Below, piece after piece: positions 1 through 8,936 of a stretch of DNA of 64,000 nucleotides; the stretch's first letter is position 1; every line of letters begins with the position of its first letter. The notes beneath the pieces were generated by a model. It ran no database searches and was not told where the DNA came from. It was given only the letters and a program-made list of their open reading frames with translations. The stretch is taken from positions 372,001 to 436,000 of the forward strand of contig NZ_KN322986.1 of the NCBI RefSeq assembly GCF_000774145.1, in the 5' to 3' direction. Source of the DNA: Pseudomonas mediterranea CFBP 5447. Lineage in GTDB: Bacteria > Pseudomonadota > Gammaproteobacteria > Pseudomonadales > Pseudomonadaceae. The position numbers were made by a program, and so were the translations under genes.

Positions 1-86
1 TCGACCAGCAGGTCCACATGGGGGAGGCCGCAGGCCTTGGCCTGGGCGCATAGATGTTGCAGCCATTGCAGGGCAGTTGGAGACAT
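1..86 (-). CDS. N-terminal fragment of a DUF4123-like protein (cut by window edge)
   Basis: A minus-strand frame opens with ATG at 86, 24 bp after the vgrG stop, and runs off the left edge. The visible start reads MSPTALQWLQHLCAQAKACG and continues. An AAGGA ribosome-binding site lies 5' of the ATG. A gene directly downstream of vgrG usually encodes a DUF4123 adaptor that loads an effector on the spike, and the short visible sequence is compatible with that. Only 28 codons can be seen, so the family call is inferred mainly from position. Confidence 0.5.
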   Translation of the reverse strand, partial: MSPTALQWLQHLCAQAKACGLPHVDLLV

Positions 87-110
87 GATCATCCTTGAGA
101 ATTGAACCGC

Positions 111-2207
111 TCAGAGGCGGATGGCCAAGCCTCTGGCCTGGGCTTGGGCCTGTAGAAAGCAGCGTTTGCACAGCACGCCGATCGGCAAGGGCGAGCTACC
201 CGCCGGCGGACCGGTCGCGCCTTGGCTGATCGCGGCGACGTCAGTCAATGGGCCTGTGCGTCCGGCCACCGGCTCATCGGCTTCACCCGGCCGGCGGGCA
301 GGTTTGTACCGCAGGGCCGCTCCGGGCCCCGGACCACCGCCTTGCTCGATGGGAATGCTGCTGAAAATGCCGTCGGCACCAATCCTCAGGAAATGCCCAC
401 CGCCCTCCAAAGTCAGCTGCGTTCCGGACTTGACTGTCAGCGCCCCCGCGCATTCGAGCTGCAGGACCTGCCCGGCGCGAATCACCAGGGTCTCGCCGAC
501 CTGCGCATGGAGGCTGCCGTTGATGGTGAGAAAATCGTCGGCATCGAGTTGCGTCACGCGATGCCCTCCAACGGTGTGGTGCTCCTCGCCCCGCACTTCG
601 CTGTAGCGCTGCCCCGCCAGGGTAATGCGCTGGTCGCGGCCGATCTCCAGCACATGGTCATTGCGCACGTTGGCGAACAGGTCGCGTTCGGCCCGCAGAT
701 AGATCCGTTCAGCCCCCTTTCGGTCTTCGATGTGCAATTCGTTGCTGCCGCCCCCTCCCGGCGAACTCCGACTCTTGAAGACACTGCGGGTGTCGTTGAC
801 GGGTAACCCATGGGGAACCGGGTTGGCCTGGTTCGGCACGCAACCGGTGATCAGCGGTTGATCGGGATCACCCGCAAGAAAGGTGACCACGACCTCCATG
901 CCGACCCGGGGGATCAACTGGGTGCCGAAGCCATCCCCGGCCCACCCCGTAGCGACCCGCACCCAGCAGCTGCTCCGCTCCGGGTTGCCTTCGGCACGGT
1001 CCCAATGGAAGCGGACCTTGACCCTGCCGTACTCGTCGCAATGAATCTCGCGGCCTTGCGGACCGCTGACCGTGGCCGTTTCACTGACCAGCAGCGGCCG
1101 ACGATGTCTCACGGACGGGCGATAGAAGACGTCCCACGGAATCGCCTTGAACCGGTTGCCATAGCCCTGCTCCAGCGGCTGGTCTTCCACATTGCCAATG
1201 GCTTCTTCAAGGACCTGGGGTTGCGAGCCTTCATGCCTGAGCCAGGTGAGTAGCCAGCGCTGGTTCCAGCAACCCCGTCCATGGTTCTTCAGCCTCATGA
1301 AATGCCCGCTTACCAGGGCCGGCTGGTTGCTGCCACCTTCGGCGACGCAAGTGTCCCTTTGTCGGCGTTGCAGGGCCCGCTGGGCCGTCTGTCGGCCTTG
1401 GGCCAATGTCAGGAAACGCCCTTGTGCGTAGGCATAATCCTCGCGATCCGGCTGCGTCCCCTCTTCGCCAAAAGGGTAATGCCGGGCGGCACTTTCCAGG
1501 GTCAGGCGAGGCTTTTCGAAATCATGGTCACGCCGGGTTACCCGGCTGGTGGCACCTCGTACCCGAACGGAGAAGGTCCTGATCGTGGGCTCGTCGGCGA
1601 CCATCGCACCGTCAGGCACGAACGGTGTGGGGGGCAGACTCCTGAACCTGGACTGGTCATCACCCACGACGAGGACATGCTGCTGCGGCCCATGCTCGAA
1701 GTGATAATGCCAACCCTCTTCTTCAAACAGGCGCTGGATAAAGGCCAGGTCGCTTTCTTCGTACTGGGTGCAATAGTCCCGCGGCGGATATTCCGTAGGC
1801 CCCAGTTGAAAACGAAAGGCATCTTCCAGCAGACCATGCAGCTTGAGCACCTCGGTGATGATCTGGCGAACGGTCCGCCGCTGGAAGATTCGTCGATTGA
1901 AAGCCAGGTCGAGACTGCTCAGGCGCGGCATCAGCGTGGCGTGATAATGAGTCAGCCGCTGTCCGGACTCCCCCACGGCGAAATCCGCGATCTGCCCGTG
2001 GATGCCGTTGCCTAGCGTATCGAAAGCCAGGAAGGCGGGACGATGCAGAAACCGCTCGAGCGCCAGCTCGGCGTGCTCGCTGACGAGCCTGATCCTGAAT
2101 TCAAAAGGCCGACTGATGGCCTCGGTGCCCTCGAAGGCGAGAACATCGAACTCATCGGGCAAGCTATCGATCGTGAACCTGAACTGGGCTGCGGAGGGAG
2201 CGGGCAT
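111..2207 (-). CDS. vgrG: Type VI secretion system tip protein VgrG (TssI)
   Basis: This 698-aa protein forms the trimeric spike at the tip of the type VI secretion tube. The N-terminal half has the phage gp27-like fold (residues about 10-330), followed by the gp5-like OB fold around the conserved stretch with WVRVATGWAGDGFG, then the DUF2345-type beta-helix repeats (about 460-600). After the core comes a tail of about 60 residues rich in Pro and Gly, with a CKRC motif near the C-terminus that may bind metal. No other T6SS structural gene is in view, so this is an orphan vgrG island. A probable adaptor gene follows 24 bp downstream. No strong Shine-Dalgarno precedes the ATG, so the exact start is less certain than the identity. 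Confidence 0.93.
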   Translation of the reverse strand: MPAPSAAQFRFTIDSLPDEFDVLAFEGTEAISRPFEFRIRLVSEHAELALERFLHRPAFLAFDTLGNGIHGQIADFAVGESGQRLTHYHATLMPRLSSLDLAFNRRIFQRRTVRQIITEVLKLHGLLEDAFRFQLGPTEYPPRDYCTQYEESDLAFIQRLFEEEGWHYHFEHGPQQHVLVVGDDQSRFRSLPPTPFVPDGAMVADEPTIRTFSVRVRGATSRVTRRDHDFEKPRLTLESAARHYPFGEEGTQPDREDYAYAQGRFLTLAQGRQTAQRALQRRQRDTCVAEGGSNQPALVSGHFMRLKNHGRGCWNQRWLLTWLRHEGSQPQVLEEAIGNVEDQPLEQGYGNRFKAIPWDVFYRPSVRHRRPLLVSETATVSGPQGREIHCDEYGRVKVRFHWDRAEGNPERSSCWVRVATGWAGDGFGTQLIPRVGMEVVVTFLAGDPDQPLITGCVPNQANPVPHGLPVNDTRSVFKSRSSPGGGGSNELHIEDRKGAERIYLRAERDLFANVRNDHVLEIGRDQRITLAGQRYSEVRGEEHHTVGGHRVTQLDADDFLTINGSLHAQVGETLVIRAGQVLQLECAGALTVKSGTQLTLEGGGHFLRIGADGIFSSIPIEQGGGPGPGAALRYKPARRPGEADEPVAGRTGPLTDVAAISQGATGPPAGSSPLPIGVLCKRCFLQAQAQARGLAIRL

Positions 2208-2371
2208 TTACGGTCACCGGATGAACGGAAGAGCCCCATGATCGAAAAATCGACGCGAGCCGTATGCCGCCCCAATCCGAACACCGCATAGGCAAATTCC
2301 CCGCTTGTCCCCGGTTCGGTCTGTCAGAAAAGTGGATTTGTAGGCTGATACCTACCTGCAAGACAAAAAAA

Positions 2372-2461
2372 TGTGGGAGCGAGCCTGCTCGCGATAACGG
2401 TGAATCAATCAACAGCGAGGTTGAAGGATCAATCGCTATCGCGAGCAGGCTCGCTCCCACA
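2372..2461. repeat. REP doublet (REPIN)
   Basis: Two inverted copies of the REP palindrome GAGCGAGCCTGCTCGC with flanking TGTGGGA lie head to head around a spacer of about 45 bp. The doublet sits just 3' of the lysE-type gene and upstream of vgrG. It is one of eight doublets of this family in the window. Confidence 0.93.
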
Positions 2462-2484
2462 GGGTTTCAAGCTGCCGCAGAACT

Positions 2485-3117
2485 TTACACGGCAGCTTTG
2501 CGAATCGTCGCCAGCAGGCCAGCCGCGCCAATGAACAACCCGGCAAAGGTCCGGTTCATCCGCCGTTGCTGCTTCGGCGTGCGCAACAGGCGCAGGACTT
2601 TGGCGGCCAGCCCGGTGTAGCCGGCCATGACGATGAGGTCGACGCAAATCATGGTCACGCCCAGGATCAGGTACTGCTTGACCAGCGGGGCATGGGGGTC
2701 GATGAATTGCGGCAGTACTGCCAGCATGAACACCAGTGCCTTGGGATTGCTGATGTTCACCAGGAAGCCACGGAACATCAGCGCCAAGGGCTTGCCGATG
2801 GGCCGCGGGGAGGCGTCATCGCTGATCTCGCCGGGAATGGCTCGCCACTGCTTGACGCCCAGATACACCAGGTAGGCGACCCCGAACCATTTGATCGCAT
2901 AGAACGCCGTGGCTGAGGTGGAGAGGATCGCGCCGACGCCCGCGGCGACAATCACGATCTGCAATGCCAGGCCCAACTGCAGGCCCAAGGCATTCCAGTA
3001 ACCACGCCAGAAACCGTACTGCAGACCGCTGGACATCGATGCGATGGCACCGGCGCCCGGCGAAAGACTGATTACCCAACAAGCGGCGAAAAACGCCAGC
3101 CATGTTTCCAGCACCAT
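2485..3117 (-). CDS. LysE/RhtB family amino-acid exporter
   Basis: A 210-aa inner-membrane protein with about six hydrophobic segments. It opens with the family hallmark SLSPGAGA around residues 18-25 (the usual motif is SPGPN/A) and has the NISNPKA stretch near residue 123. Relatives export amino acids or homoserine derivatives, but the substrate cannot be told from sequence. The length is typical for the family. It is a single gene, followed by a REP doublet. The next upstream gene, an MscS-type channel, lies about 100 bp away on the same strand. Confidence 0.9.
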   Translation of the reverse strand: MVLETWLAFFAACWVISLSPGAGAIASMSSGLQYGFWRGYWNALGLQLGLALQIVIVAAGVGAILSTSATAFYAIKWFGVAYLVYLGVKQWRAIPGEISDDASPRPIGKPLALMFRGFLVNISNPKALVFMLAVLPQFIDPHAPLVKQYLILGVTMICVDLIVMAGYTGLAAKVLRLLRTPKQQRRMNRTFAGLFIGAAGLLATIRKAAV

Positions 3118-3218
3118 TGCACACCTCGGCCAAGATTCGTCCAGACGACTAAGCTAATGCGCCGCCGCGCGGCTGACCACCGTTATTTTTCAAGCAACCG
3201 TGACGGCCCAGGGACTGG

Positions 3219-3800
3219 CTATTCGACAAATCCACCCACCGGAAAAGCCTCGCTGCCGCGCCACCGCCGGACCGAGCGCTGGAAGAACAGGCTGTTGGGC
3301 ACTTGCACCATGGAGCTGCCGGTGCCGAGTTCCTCGGGCTCGATCAAGGTGGTGTAAAGCAGGTTGATCGCGACCACCCGTCCTTTGATGCCGGGCTTGT
3401 CGGTCGCTTCCACCAGCTCGACCACATCGCCCAGGCGAAATGGCCCGACGGTGTAGATCAGGACGGCGCACAGCAGGTTCGACAACACGCTCCAGATGGC
3501 GAAAAACGCCACGGCCGCCACCGCGACGAAGCCGGAAATCGCAGTCCACAATACCGTGGCCGAGACCCCCAGGCGTTCGAGCACCACCAGCACCGCGCTG
3601 CCCATGATCAGCCAGCGCAGCACGCCCCGCAGGACGATCAGCAAGTGGGGCGGAAACGGGTAGCGCTCACCGAGCCCCGTGAGCGCACGCGCCACGATAC
3701 GCTGCATCACATAACCGGCCAGCAGGATCAGCAGGACTTGCACACCGAGCCAGAGCGGCTCGATCCACATGACTGGGATGGGCAAGGTCAACGCTTCCAT
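3219..3800 (-). CDS. Small mechanosensitive ion channel (MscS family)
   Basis: A 193-aa membrane protein. Hydrophobic helices span about residues 10-35 and 55-110, the latter pair matching the pore-lining region of MscS. A beta domain follows with FRLGDVVELVEA. It ends shortly after that domain, so it lacks the large C-terminal alpha/beta vestibule of E. coli MscS. The chosen ATG at 3800 overlaps the yheS stop (TGATG), indicating translational coupling. A longer open frame upstream lies inside yheS and is not needed. The likely role is pressure release under osmotic downshock. Confidence 0.87.
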   Translation of the reverse strand: MEALTLPIPVMWIEPLWLGVQVLLILLAGYVMQRIVARALTGLGERYPFPPHLLIVLRGVLRWLIMGSAVLVVLERLGVSATVLWTAISGFVAVAAVAFFAIWSVLSNLLCAVLIYTVGPFRLGDVVELVEATDKPGIKGRVVAINLLYTTLIEPEELGTGSSMVQVPNSLFFQRSVRRWRGSEAFPVGGFVE

Positions 3801-5710
3801 CAGGACAGCGCCTCCAGCTCCGCTTGCAGGGTTTCCAGCAATTCCAGGGCTTGCATCCACGCCTCCTCAAGCTCCGCTTCCCGAACCTTCAACCGGGCCT
3901 GTTCGGCCAGCAGGTCGCGCAGTTCATCCTTGCGCGCTGCCTCGTAGAGACCACTGTCCCCGAGACTGGTTTCGATTTGATGCAGTTTTTCATGCAGTTT
4001 GCCCAGCTCGGACTCGAGCTTGTCGGCCTCACGCTTGTGCGGCGCCAGTTGCTGTCGTAGCGCGGCGGCGGCCTGGCGCTGGGCTTTCTTGTCGGTCTTG
4101 TCCGGATTCACCGGCGTACTGCTGACCGGCGCATTGCGCTGACGGTAGTCCACCAGCCAGCGTGCGTAGTCTTCGAGGTCGCCGTCGAACTCTTCGACCT
4201 TGCCGTCGGCCACCAGGAAGAAATTGTCGGTGGTGCTCTTGAGCAGATGTCGATCGTGAGACACCACCAGCACCGCTCCACTGAACTCCTGCAAGGCCAT
4301 GGTGAGGGCCAGGCGCATCTCCAGGTCCAGGTGATTGGTCGGTTCGTCGAGCAAGAGCAGGTTGGGCTTTTCCCACGCGATCAAGGCCAGCGCCAGGCGC
4401 GCCTTCTCGCCACCGGAGAAATTCAGCACCGGCTCGTCGATGCGCGCGCCACGGAAGTCAAAACCGCCGAGGAAGTCACGCAAGGTCTGTTCGCGCTCGG
4501 TCGGCGCCAGGCGCTGCAAGTGCAACAACGGGCTGGCCTTGGCATCGAGGGAGTCCAGCTGGTGCTGGGCGAAGTAGCCGACCACGGTGTTCTCGCCGCG
4601 GGTCAGGCGCCCGGCCAGGGGCTGGAGTTCACCGGAGAGGTTCTTGATCAGGGTCGATTTACCGGCACCGTTGGGGCCCAGCAGACCGATGCGCGCACCG
4701 GGCGTCAGCTGCAGCTTGACCTTCTCCAGCACGGTCTTGTCGCCATAACCCAGTCGCGCATCGGACAGGTCGATCAACGGGCTGGAGATCTTGGTCGACT
4801 CGCGGAAGACGAAATCGAACGGCGAATCGACGTGGGCCGCGGACAGCTCCTCCATCCGTTCCAGCGCCTTGATCCGACTCTGGGCCTGACGGGCCTTGGT
4901 GGCCTGGGCCTTGAAGCGGGCGATGTAGCTTTCCATGTGCGCGCGCTGCGCCTGCTGCTTCTCGTAGGCTTGCTGTTGCTGGGCCAGGCGCTCGGCACGG
5001 GCCCGTTCGAAAGCCGTATAGCCACCGCGATACAGGACGAGCTTGCGCTGATCGACATGGGCCACGTGGTCCACCACCGCGTCGAGGAAATCACGGTCGT
5101 GGGAAATCAGCAGCAGCGTGCCCGGGTAACTCTTGAGCCAGTCCTCGAGCCAGATGATGGCGTCAAGATCCAAGTGGTTGGTCGGCTCGTCGAGCAGCAG
5201 CAGATCCGAGGGGCACATCAAGGCTTGCGCCAGGTTCAGGCGCATCCGCCAACCGCCGGAGAAGTCCCCGACCTGGCGGTCCATCTGTTCGTTGGTAAAA
5301 CCCAGGCCGGCGAGCAATTTGCGGGCGCGGGCATCGGCGGTATAACCGTCGGCGCTGTCGAGCTCCGAATGCAACCGGGCCAGGGCGGCGCCGTCGTGGG
5401 CCGCTTCGGCGACAGCCAGGTCACGTTGAACCTGACGCAGGCGTATATCGCCGTCGAGCACGTAGTCCACCGCCAGGCGTTCGAGGGTATCGACCTCCTG
5501 GCGCATATGGGCGATACGCCAGTCGGCGGGCAGCGAGCAATCACCGGAGTCCGGGTGAAGCTCACCCCGCAGCAAGGCGAACAGGCTCGATTTGCCGGCG
5601 CCGTTGGCACCGATGAGGCCGGCTTTGTGGCCGGCGTGCAGGGTCAGCTCGGCGTCTTCTAGCAGACGTTGCGGGCCACGCTGTAAAGTCAGGTTCTGAA
5701 GTCGGATCAT
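3800..5710 (-). CDS. yheS: ABC-F family ATPase YheS
   Basis: A 636-aa soluble protein with two ATP-binding cassettes and no membrane domain. Walker A motifs are GANGAGKSS (about residue 33) and GPNGAGKST (about 345). Signatures FSGGW and FSGGEK and two LLLDEPTNHLDLD Walker B segments are present. The linker and charged coiled-coil C-terminus are those of YheS. ABC-F proteins bind the ribosomal E-site region and act on stalled translation. The ATG at 5710 (MIRLQNLTLQ) matches the family N-terminus; the frame extends upstream without homology. It is the first gene of a two-gene operon with the MscS-type channel. Confidence 0.94.
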   Translation of the reverse strand: MIRLQNLTLQRGPQRLLEDAELTLHAGHKAGLIGANGAGKSSLFALLRGELHPDSGDCSLPADWRIAHMRQEVDTLERLAVDYVLDGDIRLRQVQRDLAVAEAAHDGAALARLHSELDSADGYTADARARKLLAGLGFTNEQMDRQVGDFSGGWRMRLNLAQALMCPSDLLLLDEPTNHLDLDAIIWLEDWLKSYPGTLLLISHDRDFLDAVVDHVAHVDQRKLVLYRGGYTAFERARAERLAQQQQAYEKQQAQRAHMESYIARFKAQATKARQAQSRIKALERMEELSAAHVDSPFDFVFRESTKISSPLIDLSDARLGYGDKTVLEKVKLQLTPGARIGLLGPNGAGKSTLIKNLSGELQPLAGRLTRGENTVVGYFAQHQLDSLDAKASPLLHLQRLAPTEREQTLRDFLGGFDFRGARIDEPVLNFSGGEKARLALALIAWEKPNLLLLDEPTNHLDLEMRLALTMALQEFSGAVLVVSHDRHLLKSTTDNFFLVADGKVEEFDGDLEDYARWLVDYRQRNAPVSSTPVNPDKTDKKAQRQAAAALRQQLAPHKREADKLESELGKLHEKLHQIETSLGDSGLYEAARKDELRDLLAEQARLKVREAELEEAWMQALELLETLQAELEALS

Positions 5711-5760
5711 AATGGCGGCGGAGTCTACCAGCTTCGCTCGCAACTGGCGCGAGTAGCACG

Positions 5761-6225
5761 ATGTCCTCTGACCTGTGGAATTTCTCCCTCGACCTCTACG
5801 CCAGGCCCGGCGTGGAACAAAGCTGCCTGGCATTGCAGGGGGCCGGCGCGAGCGTCTGCCTGCTGCTTTGCGGTCTGTGGCTGGAACAGCGCGGCGTGAC
5901 CTGCGATGAACAAAGACTGCAACAGCTTCGGCAGTTGGCCGAGCCTTGGGACAAACAGGTGGTAAAGCCGCTACGGACGCTTCGCAGCCAATGGAAAGCG
6001 GCTGCCGTTCAAGACCCTGCCCTCACGCACCTGCGCGAGCAGGTCAAGAAACTGGAGTTGGAAGCCGAGCGGTGTTTGTTGGAGCGACTGGAGGTCGTGG
6101 CTGCGGATTGGCCCGGGGGCCAACAGAACGCTTCAGCGCGATGGCTGCAAGAGTTGGCGGCGAGTACCGAACCAGCGAACCACGACGCGCTGCATCAGCT
6201 GCGCGTCGCGGTCTCCAGCACTTAG
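5761..6225 (+). CDS. TIGR02444 family (DUF2390) protein
   Basis: A 154-aa soluble protein of unknown function. The N-terminus has the family pattern W-x-F-S-L-D-x-Y (residues 6-13), followed by a conserved helical region with CGLWLEQRG. The C-terminal half is leucine- and charge-rich and probably alpha-helical. It starts 50 bp from the divergent yheS, so the two share a promoter region. Its stop overlaps the end of algP on the other strand by 4 bp. This neighbourhood is conserved in Pseudomonas. I do not infer a biochemical role. Confidence 0.85.
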   Translation: MSSDLWNFSLDLYARPGVEQSCLALQGAGASVCLLLCGLWLEQRGVTCDEQRLQQLRQLAEPWDKQVVKPLRTLRSQWKAAAVQDPALTHLREQVKKLELEAERCLLERLEVVAADWPGGQQNASARWLQELAASTEPANHDALHQLRVAVSST

Positions 6226-7388
6226 GAAGCGCTGGTTGGGGTGCTGGTGCTCGGCGTAACGGCAGCGGCTGGGCTGACCGTCGAAGCCGGAGTACTGGCG
6301 GCTGGAGCAGGGGTCGCTGTCGGGGCCGACGATGCAGGCTTGGCGGCTGGGGCAGTCGCGGGTTTGGCAGCGGCTGGCTTTTTCACAGCGGGTTTGGCTG
6401 CTGGCTTGGCAGCAGCTGGTTTCGCTGCCGGTTTTGCAGCGGCTGGCTTGGCGGCAGCGGGCTTGGCGGCGGATTTGGTCGCAGCGGGTTTGGCAGCAGC
6501 GGGTTTAGTCGCGGCCTTGGCGGGCGCTTTGGCAGCGGCTGGCTTGGCAGCTACAGCAGGTTTGGCGGCAGCGGTTTTCGTCGCTGCAGGCCTGGCAGCA
6601 GCCGTTTTTGTCGCCGCTGGTTTGGCCGCTGGCTTCGCTGCGACAGCTTTTGCAGGGGCTTTGACAGGGGCTTTGGCAGCAGGCTTGGCAGCCGCTGTTT
6701 TCGACGCGGCGGGTTTGGCGGCGACTGCTTTTTTAGCGGCCGGTTTCACAGCAGCTTTCGCGGCAGGCTTGGCGGCCGCTGTTTTTGCAACTGGCTTGGC
6801 GGCAGCTTTGACAGCCGGTTTTTTAGCTGCTGGTTTAGCTGCGCTGGCAGCGACCGGTTTAGCCGCAGGCTTGCTCGCTGCTTTGGCCGGTGCTTTCGCG
6901 GCAGGCTTGGCAGTTGCCTTGGCCGGTGCTTTTGCCACAACGGGTTTAGCTACCGGTTTCTTGGCCGATACAGCGACAGGCTTGGCAGCACGAAGCGTCA
7001 GCGCCTTGCCGGCAGCCTCCTGCACACGACCCACACCCTGGGCCAGCTTCAGGCTTTCCTGGGCATCACGCTTGAGTTGCAGGATGTAGGCGCGGGTTTC
7101 GGATTGACGATCCTTCAAGGCATCGAGCAGGTCTTCGAGTTCTTTCACGACGTCCTTGGCCTTGGCTTGTGCCTTGGCCTTGCCGGCGGTAGCTGCGTCT
7201 TGCAGTTTGGTACGCGACTTGTGCAGTTTTTCCTGCGCCTTGCCGCGTTGTTTTTCCAGTTTGGCGAGCAGTTTTTCAGCATCAGCCAGGGCTTGGGAGC
7301 AGGCGTTTTCCAAATGTTCGAGCAAGGCGCCCGAGAGTTGTTGGAGCAAGTGCAACGGAGTGTTTACAGGCTTCTTGGTGGCCGACAT
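6222..7388 (-). CDS. algP: AlgP, histone H1-like alginate regulatory protein with KPAA repeats
   Basis: A 388-aa basic protein. Residues 1-115 are a charged helical region with heptad character (LLEHLENACSQALADAEKLL). From about 125 to the end the protein is almost only Ala, Lys and Pro, in KPAA, KPAAAK and KTAA repeats like the tail of eukaryotic histone H1. In P. aeruginosa AlgP (AlgR3) affects algD transcription and probably binds DNA through this tail. The repeats rest on near-identical 12-bp units, so the length is likely to vary between strains and to be error-prone in assembly. It is followed convergently by the TIGR02444 gene and lies divergent to the FKBP gene. Confidence 0.92.
   Translation of the reverse strand: MSATKKPVNTPLHLLQQLSGALLEHLENACSQALADAEKLLAKLEKQRGKAQEKLHKSRTKLQDAATAGKAKAQAKAKDVVKELEDLLDALKDRQSETRAYILQLKRDAQESLKLAQGVGRVQEAAGKALTLRAAKPVAVSAKKPVAKPVVAKAPAKATAKPAAKAPAKAASKPAAKPVAASAAKPAAKKPAVKAAAKPVAKTAAAKPAAKAAVKPAAKKAVAAKPAASKTAAAKPAAKAPVKAPAKAVAAKPAAKPAATKTAAARPAATKTAAAKPAVAAKPAAAKAPAKAATKPAAAKPAATKSAAKPAAAKPAAAKPAAKPAAAKPAAKPAVKKPAAAKPATAPAAKPASSAPTATPAPAASTPASTVSPAAAVTPSTSTPTSAS
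6260..7000. repeat. Tandem degenerate repeats coding the KPAA tail of algP
   Basis: The region is a dense array of short units built on GGTTTGGCGGCAG-like and GGCTTGGCAGC-like words (12 bp or multiples), encoding Lys-Pro-Ala-Ala on the minus strand. The low complexity leaves long open frames on both strands, which are artefacts. Confidence 0.85.
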
Positions 7389-7579
7389 GGTTTACCTCCT
7401 GACTGACGTGAGTGCGGCTCATACTAGACCTCTGCTGCAACCGCCGCTAGGGCATGTTGACAGTACACAGGACGTTGCGTTGCAAGAGACAAAAAATCTT
7501 CTGCGCCATTGCCGAAGCAATCTCACTTCGCGGCAATCGGCGCTGGCATAATTCCTCCACTCGAGCCCGGAGAGCACAC

Positions 7580-8245
7580 ATGTCGCGTCACCTGTTTTTC
7601 TTCCTGTGCATGGTTTGCTCAACGGTCCAGGCCGTTGAAAAAACCAGCGCAAGCGATGCCCACGACCTGGCCTACAGCCTGGGCGCGAGCCTGGGCGAAC
7701 GCTTGCGCCAGGACGTGCCCGACCTGCAGATCCAGGCATTGGTCGAAGGTCTGCAACAGGCCTACCTGGGCAAGCCGCTGGCGCTCAAGGATGAACGCAT
7801 CGAACAGATCCTGGCCAAGCATCAGGCGCAGCTAGCCGCACAATCGACGACACCACAGATTGAGGTGGCACTGAAGACGGAGCAGAAATTTCTCGACGAG
7901 GAAAGAAACCGGCCAGGTGTGAAACAGCTGGAAGACGGCATCCTGTTGACTGAACTCAAGCCAGGCCACGGCGCGAAAGCCGGCCCCCACGGCAAGGTCC
8001 AGGTGCTGTACACCGGTCGACTGCCCGACGGCACCGTGTTCGACGCCAACCACCAGGCGCAGTGGTTCAGTCTCGACAGTGTGATCGATGGCTGGCGCAA
8101 CGCGTTGCCGCAAATGCCCGTAGGCGCGAAATGGCGACTGGTGATTCCTTCGACCCAGGCCTATGGTGCCGAAGGGGCCGGGGATGTGATTCCCCCGTTC
8201 ACGCCATTGGTGTTCGAGATCGAGCTGCTGGGGGCGACGAGCTGA
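7580..8245 (+). CDS. FKBP-type peptidyl-prolyl cis-trans isomerase, exported
   Basis: A 221-aa protein. Residues 1-18 form a signal peptide (MSRHLFFFLCMVCSTVQA) ending at an ALA-type site. An FKBP N-terminal dimerisation domain follows (about 25-90), then the FKBP catalytic domain (about 125-220) with VLYTGRLPDGTVFDA and the terminal PLVFEIELL. It accelerates prolyl isomerisation in periplasmic protein folding. The ATG at 7580 is chosen because it gives the signal peptide; the longer frame from 7454 has no homology. It sits between algP and algQ, as in P. aeruginosa. A strong hairpin terminator follows 13 bp after the stop. Confidence 0.92.
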   Translation: MSRHLFFFLCMVCSTVQAVEKTSASDAHDLAYSLGASLGERLRQDVPDLQIQALVEGLQQAYLGKPLALKDERIEQILAKHQAQLAAQSTTPQIEVALKTEQKFLDEERNRPGVKQLEDGILLTELKPGHGAKAGPHGKVQVLYTGRLPDGTVFDANHQAQWFSLDSVIDGWRNALPQMPVGAKWRLVIPSTQAYGAEGAGDVIPPFTPLVFEIELLGATS

Positions 8246-8257
8246 CATCGCCCAAAC

Positions 8258-8290
8258 GAAAAACGGTGCGCAATGCGCACCGTTTTTTTT
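8258..8290. terminator. Bidirectional rho-independent terminator between fkbp and algQ
   Basis: Stem AAACGGTGCGC / GCGCACCGTTT with a 3-nt loop, followed by eight T on the plus strand and preceded by A residues. It lies between two convergent genes and can end both transcripts. Confidence 0.93.
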
Positions 8291-8302
8291 CCAGAGAAAC
8301 CA

Positions 8303-8761
8303 TCAAGCCTGAACCGCCGCCTCTTCCTTATGGGCGTTGTGCAACACTTCGATCAGGCAGTCCTCCAGCTCGAACCGCTCGTGCAACAGTCCACCCAGCT
8401 CCTTGAATTTTTCCGCTACGCATTTGCCTTCATCGCAGAGGTCGTTGAATGCCAGCAGCTTCTCGGTGATGACGTCGATGCGCGGGTAGATCTGTTCGGC
8501 GAGCTCCAGGCCACGCTTGTCGTTGAAGGCCTTGGCCTCGCCGGTGAGTTGCTCGTAGATCTCGAAATGCCCGGCAGAGACATAGTCCACCAGCACACCG
8601 CAGAATTCCTGCAACGGCTTACGGCTTTCACCCAACGCTTCAGGTTTGTCACCGAGAGCATCATAGGCCCGAACCAGTTCGTGACGCTCCTGCAACCAGC
8701 GGTCGATCAGCAGATGAACCCCACCCCATCGTTCCTGAGCATTCTGACAACTTTCGAGCAT
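8303..8761 (-). CDS. algQ: Rsd/AlgQ anti-RNA polymerase sigma 70 factor
   Basis: A 152-aa soluble, all-helical protein of the Rsd/AlgQ family. It starts MLESCQNAQERWGGVH with the conserved W-G-G-V-x-x-L-I-D-x-W-L-x-E-R. Rsd binds region 4 of sigma 70 and shifts RNA polymerase towards alternative sigma factors. In P. aeruginosa AlgQ influences alginate and other virulence traits. The length fits the family (about 158). It ends 13 bp from the terminator shared with the FKBP gene and is preceded on the same strand by dsbH after 175 bp. Confidence 0.94.
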   Translation of the reverse strand: MLESCQNAQERWGGVHLLIDRWLQERHELVRAYDALGDKPEALGESRKPLQEFCGVLVDYVSAGHFEIYEQLTGEAKAFNDKRGLELAEQIYPRIDVITEKLLAFNDLCDEGKCVAEKFKELGGLLHERFELEDCLIEVLHNAHKEEAAVQA

Positions 8762-8936
8762 GGCGATTTCTTCCCTTGTGAGTCATGCCCCTCGCAGCCT
8801 GCATACACCTTGATGATTCATGGCAAGCCGGACACAACATGATCGAGCGGCATAATTCCAATGATACGTGCGGGCCAGATTATGCCCGCACGACAGCCGC
8901 TTCAAGGTACGCAGGCGACAAAGTTCATACAAGTGT

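Noticed and set aside
2372..2461. CRISPR-like spaced repeat
   Set aside because: The units are inverted REP arms of a dispersed family, with no array of equal repeats and no cas genes.
4247..5662. 471-codon frame antisense to yheS
   Set aside because: The minus-strand yheS is complete with all motifs; the antisense frame shows no domain.
6241..7089. Long Ala/Gly/Leu-rich plus-strand frame of 282 codons
   Set aside because: It is the antisense of the algP KPAA repeats; low complexity opens all frames.
5946..7406. 486-codon plus-strand frame rich in Gly, Arg, Ser and Cys
   Set aside because: It overlaps both the TIGR02444 gene and algP in wrong frames; composition follows from the repeats.
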